Shown piece by piece: positions 34,526 through 42,103 of a stretch of DNA of 64,000 nucleotides. The notes under the pieces are model-generated. The model ran no database searches, was not told the origin of the DNA, and worked only from the letters and a program-made list of their open reading frames with translations. A program made the position numbers and the translations under genes. Within the stretch, counting starts at the first letter, position 1; the number at the start of each line of letters is the position of its first letter. This DNA comes from Taibaiella sp. (GTDB lineage: Bacteria > Bacteroidota > Bacteroidia > Chitinophagales > Chitinophagaceae): assembly GCA_016786705.1 (NCBI GenBank), contig JAEUVV010000011.1:62001-126000 (forward strand). Direction: 5' to 3'.

Positions 34526-35350
34526 TTACTCTTTTATTTTAACTGCCTGCCGGCTCCACAACTGTGGTCCATCATGATCATCCACCCAAATCTCCATCAC
34601 TGCCAGTTTCATACTAAATTCGGTTCCTTCATATTTCCCGGTAACAGTAATGATCCTGTTCACTCTGCAAAATCCGCGCTGCTGGTTTTGCTCCTGGATA
34701 CTCAGTTGTTCTATTTTATCATAAGTGATCTTCGCTCTTTTCAAATCCCGGATCACCTCATCTTTAGTCTGAAAATAGGCATTGGAATGTCCCATCAACA
34801 GTGATTCACTTAGCAGCTCATCTAACACCTTATAATCCTTCCTCACCAATGCCACGTCTAACTTACTGATTGCTGCTTTTACATTATCCAGGGGAACTAC
34901 ACTACCCTTTTGTTCTTTTTGCTGCAACTTATTTGCCAGCACTTTTACTTCTTCATATGTATAGCCTCCGGTAATTTCAAGTTTCCCGCCTTTAACCTCG
35001 CTGACTACAGTAGGCGCAGACAGTAACCGGTCGCCCAAAATGATCAGGATTTGCTTGCCTATAGATTGCCTTGTAGCCTCAGCGAATCTTCTGCGCCCTT
35101 CTTCACTTAATTTAATCCCTATTGCCGCCTGCCTGTATTCAATAGGAGGCAATGCCTGTACCCGTTCAAAATGCCTGTTCGTGATTATGGTATCCGCTGT
35201 ATTATAATGTAAAAATGCGTGTGTAGTGCTATCATACATTTTCGCAGCGCCATTTTCTACTGCACGAAACAAAGCTAGTGTTTGCGCATTCATATTACTT
35301 GTAGCTAAGCACAACAATAATAAAAACGGCCACACGATACTGAGCTTCAT
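34526..35350 (-). CDS. Exported protein joining a SecD P1-head-like domain to an NTF2-like domain
   Basis: The start at ATG 35350 gives a signal peptide of ~22 residues ending NAQ; an in-frame TTG lies 9 bp upstream. Residues ~50-155 resemble the periplasmic head of SecD: IGIKLSEEGRRRFAEATRQSIGKQILIILGDRLLSAPTVVSEVKGGKLEITGGYTYEEVKVLANKL keeps the SecD order (Gly-Phe-Thr helix, strand with Leu-Gly-Asp, SAP loop, Gly-Gly-Tyr/Phe-Thr helix). Residues ~165-275 look like an NTF2/SnoaL fold of the DUF4440 kind (DVALVRKDYKVLDELLSESLLMGHSN...). There is no membrane channel part. It lies inside the nuo operon; its function is unknown. Confidence 0.7.
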   Translation of the reverse strand: MKLSIVWPFLLLLCLATSNMNAQTLALFRAVENGAAKMYDSTTHAFLHYNTADTIITNRHFERVQALPPIEYRQAAIGIKLSEEGRRRFAEATRQSIGKQILIILGDRLLSAPTVVSEVKGGKLEITGGYTYEEVKVLANKLQQKEQKGSVVPLDNVKAAISKLDVALVRKDYKVLDELLSESLLMGHSNAYFQTKDEVIRDLKRAKITYDKIEQLSIQEQNQQRGFCRVNRIITVTGKYEGTEFSMKLAVMEIWVDDHDGPQLWSRQAVKIKE

Positions 35351-35364
35351 ATTTTTCAAAAAAC

Positions 35365-35814
35365 TTATTGCTTCACAAACTGGTAATGATTTTCTCCCGG
35401 CGCATCCAATGGGCGGCCATCTTCACCTAATTGTTTCAGCACATTAGCCTGGATCTTATAATTTCTTATTTCCCCGGCCTTGTCTGTCAATTCCAATATG
35501 GAATCCCGCATCACAAATCTCCCGCTATCTACCAAAGGCATAGAAAATGCAGTATCATTTTCCGGCTTTGTAGTGATCGCATAAGTATTATCTTCCTTTA
35601 AAATAATACTGGTGACCATCGCATCACAGGCTTCACAAGGTAAGTGGCCTACATAGGTGCCGACCAAGGCATCCTGTGTCATCGGTCTATCGGTCGTTAC
35701 CGCTGCCTGTTCCTTTCCGGCACCAGGCGTTTTATCTTTGGCATCCTGCTCCCCATCACCGCCGCAAGCGGACAACAAAAGTATCATTCCTATAGCAGTG
35801 ATTAACCTTTTCAT
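35365..35814 (-). CDS. NlpE-type lipoprotein
   Basis: A 149-residue lipoprotein with lipobox LSAC (Cys near residue 17), then a Lys/Asp/Ala-rich linker to about residue 45. The mature domain opens GTYVGHLPCEACDAMVTSIILKEDNTYAI, the NlpE N-terminal signature with its CxxC pair (PCEAC). NlpE proteins act in copper resistance and surface/redox sensing at the outer membrane in enterobacteria; Bacteroidota homologues are mostly uncharacterised. It lies between nuoE (47 bp downstream of its start side) and the SecD-head fusion gene (14 bp), inside the nuo operon. Confidence 0.85.
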   Translation of the reverse strand: MKRLITAIGMILLLSACGGDGEQDAKDKTPGAGKEQAAVTTDRPMTQDALVGTYVGHLPCEACDAMVTSIILKEDNTYAITTKPENDTAFSMPLVDSGRFVMRDSILELTDKAGEIRNYKIQANVLKQLGEDGRPLDAPGENHYQFVKQ

Positions 35815-35861
35815 TTTTGTTTTAGTTTATTTATTTTAATTAAATATACATTTAATTTTCA

Positions 35862-36356
35862 TCAGGCTGTCGCCGCAGCTCTTAATTCATCCAGCAATAC
35901 ATCTACTTTTTCAATGGTCAGGTGTTCTTTATAGAACTTTCCCAACTGCATCATAGGGGCATAACCGCAGGCGCCCAGGCATTCGGCCGGTTTTAAAGTA
36001 AATAAGCCATCCGCTGTGGTTTCACCTTCTTTGATCCCCAGCTTTTGCTTGATGTGCTCGATGATCTGGTCACTGCCGCAAAGCATACAAGGCCCGGTCC
36101 GGCATACTTCCAATACATATTTGCCCACCGGCTTCATATTGAACATAGTGTAAAAAGTAGCTACTTCATACACTTCTATGGGATTGATAGCAAGCAAAGA
36201 AGCCACATAATCCATCACCGGCACGTCCAGCCAGCCTCCAAACTCCTCTTGTGCCAGGTGCAGCAAAGGGATCAAAGCACTTTTCTGCTTCCCTTCCGGG
36301 TAGCGCGCGATGATCTCTGCCACTTTATCTAATTTTTCTTGCGAAAACTGTATCAT
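35862..36356 (-). CDS. nuoE: NADH-quinone oxidoreductase subunit E ([2Fe-2S], thioredoxin fold)
   Basis: A 164-residue subunit of the NADH dehydrogenase module. An N-terminal helical part (KLDKVAEIIARYPEGKQKSALIPLLHLAQEEFGGWL) precedes a thioredoxin-like [2Fe-2S] domain. Ligands are CRTGPC (near residue 85) and CLGACGYAPMM (near residue 125), the expected Cx4C and Cx3C pairs; C93 in MLCGSD is an extra Cys also common in the family. The off-path cluster N1a is held here. A repeat-bearing 74-bp gap separates it from nuoD. Confidence 0.95.
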   Translation of the reverse strand: MIQFSQEKLDKVAEIIARYPEGKQKSALIPLLHLAQEEFGGWLDVPVMDYVASLLAINPIEVYEVATFYTMFNMKPVGKYVLEVCRTGPCMLCGSDQIIEHIKQKLGIKEGETTADGLFTLKPAECLGACGYAPMMQLGKFYKEHLTIEKVDVLLDELRAAATA

Positions 36357-36361
36357 TTTTT

Positions 36362-36389
36362 ATTCAAAATTCAAAAGTCAAAATTCAAA
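36362..36389 (+). repeat. A-rich repeat in the nuoD-nuoE gap
   Basis: Reference copy of the TTCAAAAGTCAAAA family in this window, with an extra ATTCAAA before the core and AATTC after. It lies 5 bp before the nuoE start codon. Confidence 0.65.
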
Positions 36390-36430
36390 CCTTTCCTCTT
36401 CAGCTGCTCATCATAATCAGCTCATTAAAC

Positions 36431-37654
36431 CTAAGCATCCAGCTCACCCGCGATTACATTAATCGAGCTTAAGGTAACTACCGCATCACTAAACAGTCCA
36501 CCGGCAACCATCTCGTTGAACGCCTGGTAATAAATGAAACAAGGTCTTCTGAAATGTAGACGATATGGTGTACGTCCGCCGTCGCTTACCAGGTAGTAGC
36601 CCAGCTCTCCGTTACCCCCCTCTACAGCATGGTATACCTCTCCCGGTGGCAGATCAGTTTCCCCCATCACGATTTTGAAGTGATAAATCAATGCTTCCAT
36701 TTTAGAGTATACATCCACCTTTTCCGGCAAGTAAAATTCCGGGGCATCCGCATGGAATACAGATGCATCCAGGCCTTTTAATTTCTCTAATGCCTGCTGG
36801 ATAATGCTGAAGCTTTCCCACATTTCTATATTACGCACCAGGTAGCGGTCGTAAGTATCACCGGTAGTCCCTACCGGGATCTTGAAATCAAATTCGTTAT
36901 AACGGCTGTAAGGTTGCGCTACCCGTACATCATAATCTACGCCTGAAGCTCTCAGGTTGGGCCCGGTGAAGCTCCAGTTCAAGGCTCGCTCGGCACTGAT
37001 AGGCCCGGCGCCGATACAGCGGTCCATAAAGATCCGGTTACGGGTCAGCAGGGATTCAAACTCTTTAAGTACGGCCGGGAAAGTATCCATAAAATCATGG
37101 ATCTTTTTCCAGGTTTCATCAGTAAAATTGCGCTCAAAGCCCCCGATGCGTCCCATATTGGTCGTCAAACGGGAACCGCAGATACTTTCAAATATATCAT
37201 AAATACGCTCCCGCCATTGGAAAACGTAGGTAAAAGGCGTCAAAGCGCCGGTATCTACACCGATTACCGAATTACAGATCAGGTGATCGGCAATCCTGGC
37301 AAGTTCCATTACGATCACGCGCAGGTAATCTACCCTCGGTGGTAATTCAAGGCCCACTAGCTTCTCTACCGTCATATGCCAGCCCATATTATTAATAGGG
37401 GCAGAGCAATAGTTCAGGCGATCGGTCAGGGTGGTTACCTGGCTGTATGGCCTTCTTTCTGCAATTTTTTCAAATGCCCTGTGGATATAGCCTACAGTCA
37501 TTTCTGTTTTCAACACACGCTCCCCATCAATCTCCATAATATTCTGGAAGATACCATGCGTAGCCGGGTGCGTAGGCCCCAGGTTGATGGTAGTCGTTTC
37601 CTTTTCTATGGAGTTTTCCGCAAGCTTAATATGTTGATGTTGTTTTTCAACCAT
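36431..37654 (-). CDS. nuoD: NADH-quinone oxidoreductase subunit D (49-kDa, quinone site)
   Basis: A 407-residue subunit related to the large subunit of [NiFe] hydrogenases. TINLGPTHPATHG (near residue 23) holds the loop with the quinone-contacting His; YIHRAFEKIAERR (near 52) and MGETDLPPGEVYHAVEGGNGELGYYLVSDG (near 335) are further conserved blocks. It is a separate gene here; in some bacteria C and D are fused. It starts 27 bp after the nuoC stop codon. Confidence 0.96.
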   Translation of the reverse strand: MVEKQHQHIKLAENSIEKETTTINLGPTHPATHGIFQNIMEIDGERVLKTEMTVGYIHRAFEKIAERRPYSQVTTLTDRLNYCSAPINNMGWHMTVEKLVGLELPPRVDYLRVIVMELARIADHLICNSVIGVDTGALTPFTYVFQWRERIYDIFESICGSRLTTNMGRIGGFERNFTDETWKKIHDFMDTFPAVLKEFESLLTRNRIFMDRCIGAGPISAERALNWSFTGPNLRASGVDYDVRVAQPYSRYNEFDFKIPVGTTGDTYDRYLVRNIEMWESFSIIQQALEKLKGLDASVFHADAPEFYLPEKVDVYSKMEALIYHFKIVMGETDLPPGEVYHAVEGGNGELGYYLVSDGGRTPYRLHFRRPCFIYYQAFNEMVAGGLFSDAVVTLSSINVIAGELDA

Positions 37655-37681
37655 AATGTTGAAATTTCATTTTTTAAAAAA

Positions 37682-38170
37682 TTAACGGCCAAACATGGCA
37701 TCATCCTTGTCTAATCTTGTAGGATCTTCCATCTGGTATTCTTTACGCATAGGGAAGTAATCCATCTCGTCCACGTTCAGGATCCTTCTCAGGTCCGGGT
37801 GGCCTATAAAATTGATTCCAAAGAAATCATAGGTCTCCCGCTCCATCCAGTTGGCACCCGAAAATACGGAGGTCAGTGAATGCGTATCCGGTTGTGCCAC
37901 CGGCACATAGGCCTTTAAGCGCAAACGGGTATTTTCAACCAGGTTGTGTAAATGGGTTACTATGCACAATTCTCTGCCCTGCGCTTCAGGATAGTGTACC
38001 GCGGTAATATCTGTTAAAAATTGAAAGCCTAATTCCTTATGCAGATAGCTTACAATATCCAGATTTTTATCTGCCGGGATCTCGCATTCAAGCATGCCGC
38101 GGTTATCAACCAGCTGCAATCCTTCATATGCGCCCTTAAGTTTTTCCTGTAAAGTCTCTAAACTTATCAT
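37682..38170 (-). CDS. nuoC: NADH-quinone oxidoreductase subunit C (30-kDa)
   Basis: A 162-residue protein. The family motif lies at ERETYDFFGINFIGHPDLRRILNVDEMDYFPMRKEYQMED (near residues 110-150), the 30-kDa signature with E-R-E-x-Y-D-x-(F/L)-G. It braces NuoD and NuoB in the peripheral arm and carries no cofactor. It begins 9 bp after nuoB ends. Confidence 0.95.
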   Translation of the reverse strand: MISLETLQEKLKGAYEGLQLVDNRGMLECEIPADKNLDIVSYLHKELGFQFLTDITAVHYPEAQGRELCIVTHLHNLVENTRLRLKAYVPVAQPDTHSLTSVFSGANWMERETYDFFGINFIGHPDLRRILNVDEMDYFPMRKEYQMEDPTRLDKDDAMFGR

Positions 38171-38179
38171 TGTACCAGC

Positions 38180-38746
38180 CTATTGAATACCGTATTCGTT
38201 TAATAATGCTTTGTATTTATCTGAATGCCTTCTTCTCAGACTTTCATTTTTTACAATTTCCTGCAATTTCATTACCCCGTCCAGTATCCCCTCCGGTCTT
38301 GGGGGGCAGCCCGGCACATACACATCTACCGGGATAACCTGGTCTATGCCCTGTAGTACAGAGTAAGAATCGAAAATACCACCACTACTGGCGCAGGCGC
38401 CAATTGCGATCACCCAGCGGGGTTCTGCCATTTGCAGGTAAACCTGGCGCAATACCGGCGCTAATTTTTTAGAGATCGTTCCTGCTACCAGCAACATATC
38501 ACACTGGCGTGGCGTGAAAGCCATCCGCTCTGATCCGAAACGGGCCAGGTCGTAAGTAGCTCCCATGGTTGCCATAAACTCGATCCCGCAGCAGGAAGTC
38601 GCAAAAGGCAACGGCCACATGGAGTTTGCCCTGGCCAAGCCTATGGCTTTGTCAAACATGGTGGTCATGAAGCCTTCGCCCCAATACCCGTCAGGGATTT
38701 CAGCCAGCTGAACTTTACTGTTTTCGTTATATTTTACTGGTCTCAC
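38180..38746 (-). CDS. nuoB: NADH-quinone oxidoreductase subunit B (cluster N2)
   Basis: A 188-residue subunit that ligates the terminal [4Fe-4S] cluster N2 reducing quinone. The tandem Cys SCCGIEF (near residue 52), GACASSGG (near 117) and VPGCPPRPE (near 147) are all present. The N-terminal ~25 residues and the C-terminal RRRHSDKYKAL extension are charged. The gap to nuoA (80 bp) is AT-rich and contains repeat-like sequence. Confidence 0.97.
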   Translation of the reverse strand: MRPVKYNENSKVQLAEIPDGYWGEGFMTTMFDKAIGLARANSMWPLPFATSCCGIEFMATMGATYDLARFGSERMAFTPRQCDMLLVAGTISKKLAPVLRQVYLQMAEPRWVIAIGACASSGGIFDSYSVLQGIDQVIPVDVYVPGCPPRPEGILDGVMKLQEIVKNESLRRRHSDKYKALLNEYGIQ

Positions 38747-38826
38747 TTTTTCAATTTTTGATTTTTGTAGATTGGTACATCATAAATATCATTTGCACAG
38801 TAGCACATTTACCAATTTACTAATTA

Positions 38827-39228
38827 TTAATCTTCCCATTTCAACGCACCCTTTTTGATTACGTAAAAGAAGCCGCAAACAAATAAAGCCACAAACATTA
38901 ATACGGCCAGGAACCCTTCGGTACCCAGGCCTTTAAAATTAACCGCGTAGGGATAGAAGAAAATTACCTCTACGTCAAATAAAACAAATAAGATCGCCAC
39001 CACGAAATACTTCACCCCCATAGGTTTACGGGCATTCCCGATCTGCTCAATACCGGATTCGAAGTTGACTAACTTATCGGATGTGCGCCGTTTAGGACCT
39101 AAGGTATGCGTTAGCAACATTAAGGCAATGACTACAATTCCTGCTAAAGCAAACTGCAGCATCAAGGGAATGTAGGAAGACACACTTTGCGGGTCTATTG
39201 CAAGTAAAATTTGACTTATTGATGACAT
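38827..39228 (-). CDS. nuoA: NADH-quinone oxidoreductase subunit A
   Basis: A 133-residue three-helix protein, first gene of the operon. The conserved loop YECG-like region is here NFESGIEQIGNARKPMGVKYFVVAILFVLFDVEVIFFYPYAV (near residues 54-95), typical except that ESG replaces the usual ECG Cys. FDVEVIFFYPWA-type motif and Glu/Asp residues of the second helix are kept. It forms the quinone-site gate with NuoH and NuoJ. The ATG at 39228 is the likely operon start; the promoter must lie in the region upstream. Confidence 0.95.
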   Translation of the reverse strand: MSSISQILLAIDPQSVSSYIPLMLQFALAGIVVIALMLLTHTLGPKRRTSDKLVNFESGIEQIGNARKPMGVKYFVVAILFVLFDVEVIFFYPYAVNFKGLGTEGFLAVLMFVALFVCGFFYVIKKGALKWED

Positions 39229-39779
39229 AAATACTACCCTTTAACGACAATTTTATAATTAAATTGGCGTAATTGAATCAACAAAAATAAACTAAGCGAG
39301 GCGGATTAACAAGTTTTTAAACTCCCAAATTAATCATATATATTGCATGACAATACGTTTATCCGGAGTAAGGTTTTATATTAAAAAAAACGACAGGCCA
39401 CATAAACGCTTCCTCCAACTTCCCTCATGCCCGGTTACAAATTTACAAAACCACAAAGTATTGTTTTTACCATTTTATAAATAGCTTATTTTCAATAAAC
39501 CCAATAACATCCTACTTACCCATTGTAAGGCTTATAACATATATACGTTTAAGCAATTCTACATTTAAAAAGGTCTTTTATTATTATAGCCATATTATTC
39601 CGGAAAGGGAAATTACCTATACCGGCGAAATAAATTTTCTTAAAAATAACAAACGGATTCAATTCCCACTTCAGGCCCCGTCTGTGCAATATGCTTAAGC
39701 TGGCTCAGCTGGAACACGCTGCGTCCTTAAATATAACGAATAAGCCAGAAAATGCCTGAAGTAATTCCGGCGATTAGCA
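39229..39779. other. Intergenic region upstream of nuoA
   Basis: About 550 bp of AT-rich sequence between nuoA and a YceI relic. It must carry the nuo promoter. On the minus strand TAAAATTG near 39250 is a one-mismatch -7 candidate with an upstream TTTTTG, but spacing is poor, so I do not list it. I see no gene or clear hairpin. Confidence 0.4.
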
Positions 39780-39920
39780 TTAGGGAATGACACAATAAAT
39801 TTCAATGTCCACCATTTCACCTATGGTAAACATACCTGTCCCATCATTCAGATCAAAATATTTCCGGTTAACTTTCAGGTTGCCTTTAAAAGTCCTGTTG
39901 GCATAGGAAAGGCCTAGCCG
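39780..39920 (-). pseudogene. C-terminal relic of a YceI-family protein
   Basis: A 46-codon frame between an in-frame stop (39921-39923) and its own stop (39780-39782) reads as the end of a YceI-like protein: a strand, FKGNLKVNRKYFDL and IGEMVDIEIYCVI. This mirrors the usual YceI ending (G-x-L-x-(I/V)-N-R-x-x-F ... I-G-x-x-V-x-I-x-I). No start codon or signal peptide precedes it, and the BlaI promoter follows directly. It is therefore a gene fragment, perhaps left when the BlaI/BlaR1 pair arrived. Confidence 0.6.
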
Positions 39921-39964
39921 TTAGTCTTCCCGTCAAAAAAAATTTTACAGAAAAAATTGCACAA

Positions 39965-40001
39965 CTACGAATATTTCGTAGATTTACGTAAAATTCGTAA
40001 A
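39965..40001 (+). promoter_or_regulatory. Double palindromic operator over the BlaI promoter
   Basis: CTACGAATATTTCGTAG (39965-39981) is a perfect palindrome, and TTTACG...CGTAAA (39983-40001) is a second dyad with the same ACG/CGT half-sites. Between them TAGATTTA (39979-39986) is close to the -7 consensus, with ATTG about 18 bp upstream. Two operators overlapping the core promoter fit self-repression by a BlaI-type dimer. Confidence 0.65.
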
Positions 40002-40004
40002 ATA

Positions 40005-40364
40005 ATGCAGCAATTAACGATACAGGAAGAAGAGCTGATGCAGGCCATCTGGAAAACAAAAGGCGGTTTTGTGAGGGACTTTATGCAACAGATGCAGGAC
40101 CCGCCTCCATATACTACGTTAGCCTCTACTGTAAAAAACCTGGAAAAAAAAGCTTTCCTGAAATCCAAAAAAATGGCGAACAGCCTGTTCTATGAGCCGA
40201 TTATCAAAGAGGCTGATTATGCCCGCACCCACATGAAAGGATTCGTGCAGGATTATTTCAAAAACTCTTATAAAGAGCTGGTGACCTTTTTTGTAAAGGA
40301 TAAAAAGATTTCTGAAAAAGACCTCCAGGAAATTATTAAAATGATTGAACAAGGTAAAAAGTAA
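40005..40364 (+). CDS. BlaI/MecI-family transcriptional repressor
   Basis: A 119-residue winged-helix repressor starting at ATG 40005; an upstream TTG frame would run through the operators. LTIQEEELMQAIWKTKGGFVRDFMQQMQDPPPYTTLASTVKNLEKKAFLKSKKMANSLFYEPII is the BlaI/MecI/CopY signature, with recognition helix in PYTTLASTVKNLEKK. The C-terminal helices (FFVKDKKISEKDLQEIIKMIEQGKK) form the dimer part. It should repress its own operon until it is cleaved or inactivated via the M56 protease encoded next. It is separated by only 4 bp from that gene. The wider regulon is unknown and no beta-lactamase is nearby. Confidence 0.9.
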   Translation: MQQLTIQEEELMQAIWKTKGGFVRDFMQQMQDPPPYTTLASTVKNLEKKAFLKSKKMANSLFYEPIIKEADYARTHMKGFVQDYFKNSYKELVTFFVKDKKISEKDLQEIIKMIEQGKK

Positions 40365-40368
40365 CATT

Positions 40369-42030
40369 ATGGCCTTACTGCTGATACTCTTTAAAATTAA
40401 CTTATGCTTACTGGTCTTTTATCTGGTATACAGGCTGGCATTGCGTAAACTCACTTTCTTTAATTTCAACAGGATTTTCCTGCTGGCCGCGATAGTCCTC
40501 TCGACTATAATCCCGTTCTTGGAATACAGCACGGTTGCCCGGTCCCGGATACAGAACATGCAGTCCGTAACCGGCATTCAACCTTCCCTGCTACTCGTTC
40601 GGGATACTCCCCAAAAGGGCCTCAGTATTGTGGATTGGGCACTTTCCTTTTATTGGGCCGGGGTGATCGTGATGGCTGGCTTCTTTCTGTTGCAGCTCAT
40701 ATCCCTTATCGCGTTTTATCGCAATACGCAAAAATACCAGGTAGCCGGGCAAACGGTCCGGACCAGCAAAGAGCCTATAAGTCCGTTCTCCTTCCTGGGC
40801 AGCATTTTTGTCAACCCATGGGATCATTCCTCCGAAGAGCTGCAGCATATTCTTGATCACGAGTCCGTGCATGTGAAGCAATGGCATTCCATTGATATAC
40901 TTGCAGGTGAACTGAAGCGGATCTTTTGCTGGTTCAACCCCGCCGCCTGGCTTATGCTGCGGGCCATCCGGGAAAACCTGGAATTCATCGCGGACCGGAA
41001 AGTGCTGCAAAACGGTACGGACGCCCGCCAGTATCAATATGCCCTGCTGGCCACGCAACAGGGCCGTGGCAACCCTTTAAGCAACAACTTTAATATATCA
41101 CACTTAAAATTCCGTATTACTATGATGAACCGATCAAAATCCTCAGATATGCAGGTATTGAAGTATTTATTAGCGGTACCCGCGGTAACCGGGCTATTGC
41201 TACTGACGGGCCTTAGCCAGGCAAAAGAACAACAGGCACCGCTTGCTGTAACAGCGAACGATGCGCTATCCAATGCAAACCTTAACGACTTTATCCAGGC
41301 TGCAGCAAAGGAATATAATGAGGGCACGGATACCGTCAACCCCGCCCCGCCAGTTCCCGCCGAATTACCCCCGGTGCCGCCAACACCACCTCAACCGGAA
41401 ACTAACATAACTGCTGAACCCATTGATCCTAACCGGATGACCAGCATTGATATTACCGAAGAAATCGTGAACGGTAATACGACCGCAAAGTCTACCCGGA
41501 TAACAAGCCAAAATATAAAGTACCTGACGATAAGTACAGACCCGGACAATAAGCAAAATACGAAAGTTCAGTCCAATTCAATATCCACTTCTTACAAAAA
41601 TGGCGACTATACGATCTACCTTGATGGAGAAAGATTTTATGAATCACTTACCGAACTGAATCCTAAAGCCATCAAGTCCCTATCTATATTATCCGGGCAG
41701 CATGCCGTGGATTTTGATCCTAAACTGAGCATGGACGACAAAATCATCGTGGTCGAAACAAACAAAGAAGTTAAAAATAACCAACCGGTTACTGCGCAAC
41801 CCTTCCAGGTTTTCCCCAACCCAACCGCAGCCTATTGGACGATCAAGACAGATCAGCAGGGCGCTAATGACTCTTATGAATTATTCGACCGGGACGGTAA
41901 TAAAAAAGCTTCCGGCAAACTGGAACAAAGCACCCGGATTAATGGGACTGCCTTCCCTGAAGGTGTTTATTTCCTGAAGCTGCGCATTAATGGGAAACGG
42001 TATGAAGCCCGTTTAACTAAAGGCCGATAG
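40369..42030 (+). CDS. BlaR1-like M56 membrane metallopeptidase with a T9SS-like C-terminal domain
   Basis: A 553-residue protein from ATG 40369. Four membrane helices span residues ~3-50 and ~90-118 plus one near 268-287. The gluzincin site HESVH is at 164-168 (in ILDHESVHVKQWHS) with the third ligand in AGELKRIFCWFNPAAW, as in BlaR1/MecR1. Next come a Pro-rich linker near residues 320-345 and a repeat-poor periplasmic part. From about residue 475 (VFPNPTAAYWTIKT ... GVYFLKLRINGKRYEARLTKGR) a T9SS sorting-type domain ends the protein. No penicillin-binding sensor domain is present. It probably senses an envelope signal and triggers BlaI removal. The tail is unusual for an inner-membrane protease. 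Confidence 0.85.
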   Translation: MALLLILFKINLCLLVFYLVYRLALRKLTFFNFNRIFLLAAIVLSTIIPFLEYSTVARSRIQNMQSVTGIQPSLLLVRDTPQKGLSIVDWALSFYWAGVIVMAGFFLLQLISLIAFYRNTQKYQVAGQTVRTSKEPISPFSFLGSIFVNPWDHSSEELQHILDHESVHVKQWHSIDILAGELKRIFCWFNPAAWLMLRAIRENLEFIADRKVLQNGTDARQYQYALLATQQGRGNPLSNNFNISHLKFRITMMNRSKSSDMQVLKYLLAVPAVTGLLLLTGLSQAKEQQAPLAVTANDALSNANLNDFIQAAAKEYNEGTDTVNPAPPVPAELPPVPPTPPQPETNITAEPIDPNRMTSIDITEEIVNGNTTAKSTRITSQNIKYLTISTDPDNKQNTKVQSNSISTSYKNGDYTIYLDGERFYESLTELNPKAIKSLSILSGQHAVDFDPKLSMDDKIIVVETNKEVKNNQPVTAQPFQVFPNPTAAYWTIKTDQQGANDSYELFDRDGNKKASGKLEQSTRINGTAFPEGVYFLKLRINGKRYEARLTKGR

Positions 42031-42043
42031 CCTAACTAAAGAT

Positions 42044-42090
42044 TATAAAAAGAAAGCGCCATCGATATTCGATAGCGCTTTCTTTTTATA
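42044..42090. terminator. Bidirectional terminator between convergent units
   Basis: TATAAAAAGAAAGCGC (42044-42059) pairs with GCGCTTTCTTTTTATA (42075-42090), with an inner ATCGATATTCGAT dyad. It serves the BlaR1-like gene (plus) and the TPR gene (minus). Confidence 0.88.
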
Positions 42091-42103
42091 ATAATTGTTA
42101 TAA

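Noticed and set aside
38827..39228. NuoA with ESG in place of the usual ECG taken as a damaging mutation
   Set aside because: The Cys is not kept in all NuoA proteins and the rest of the subunit is intact.
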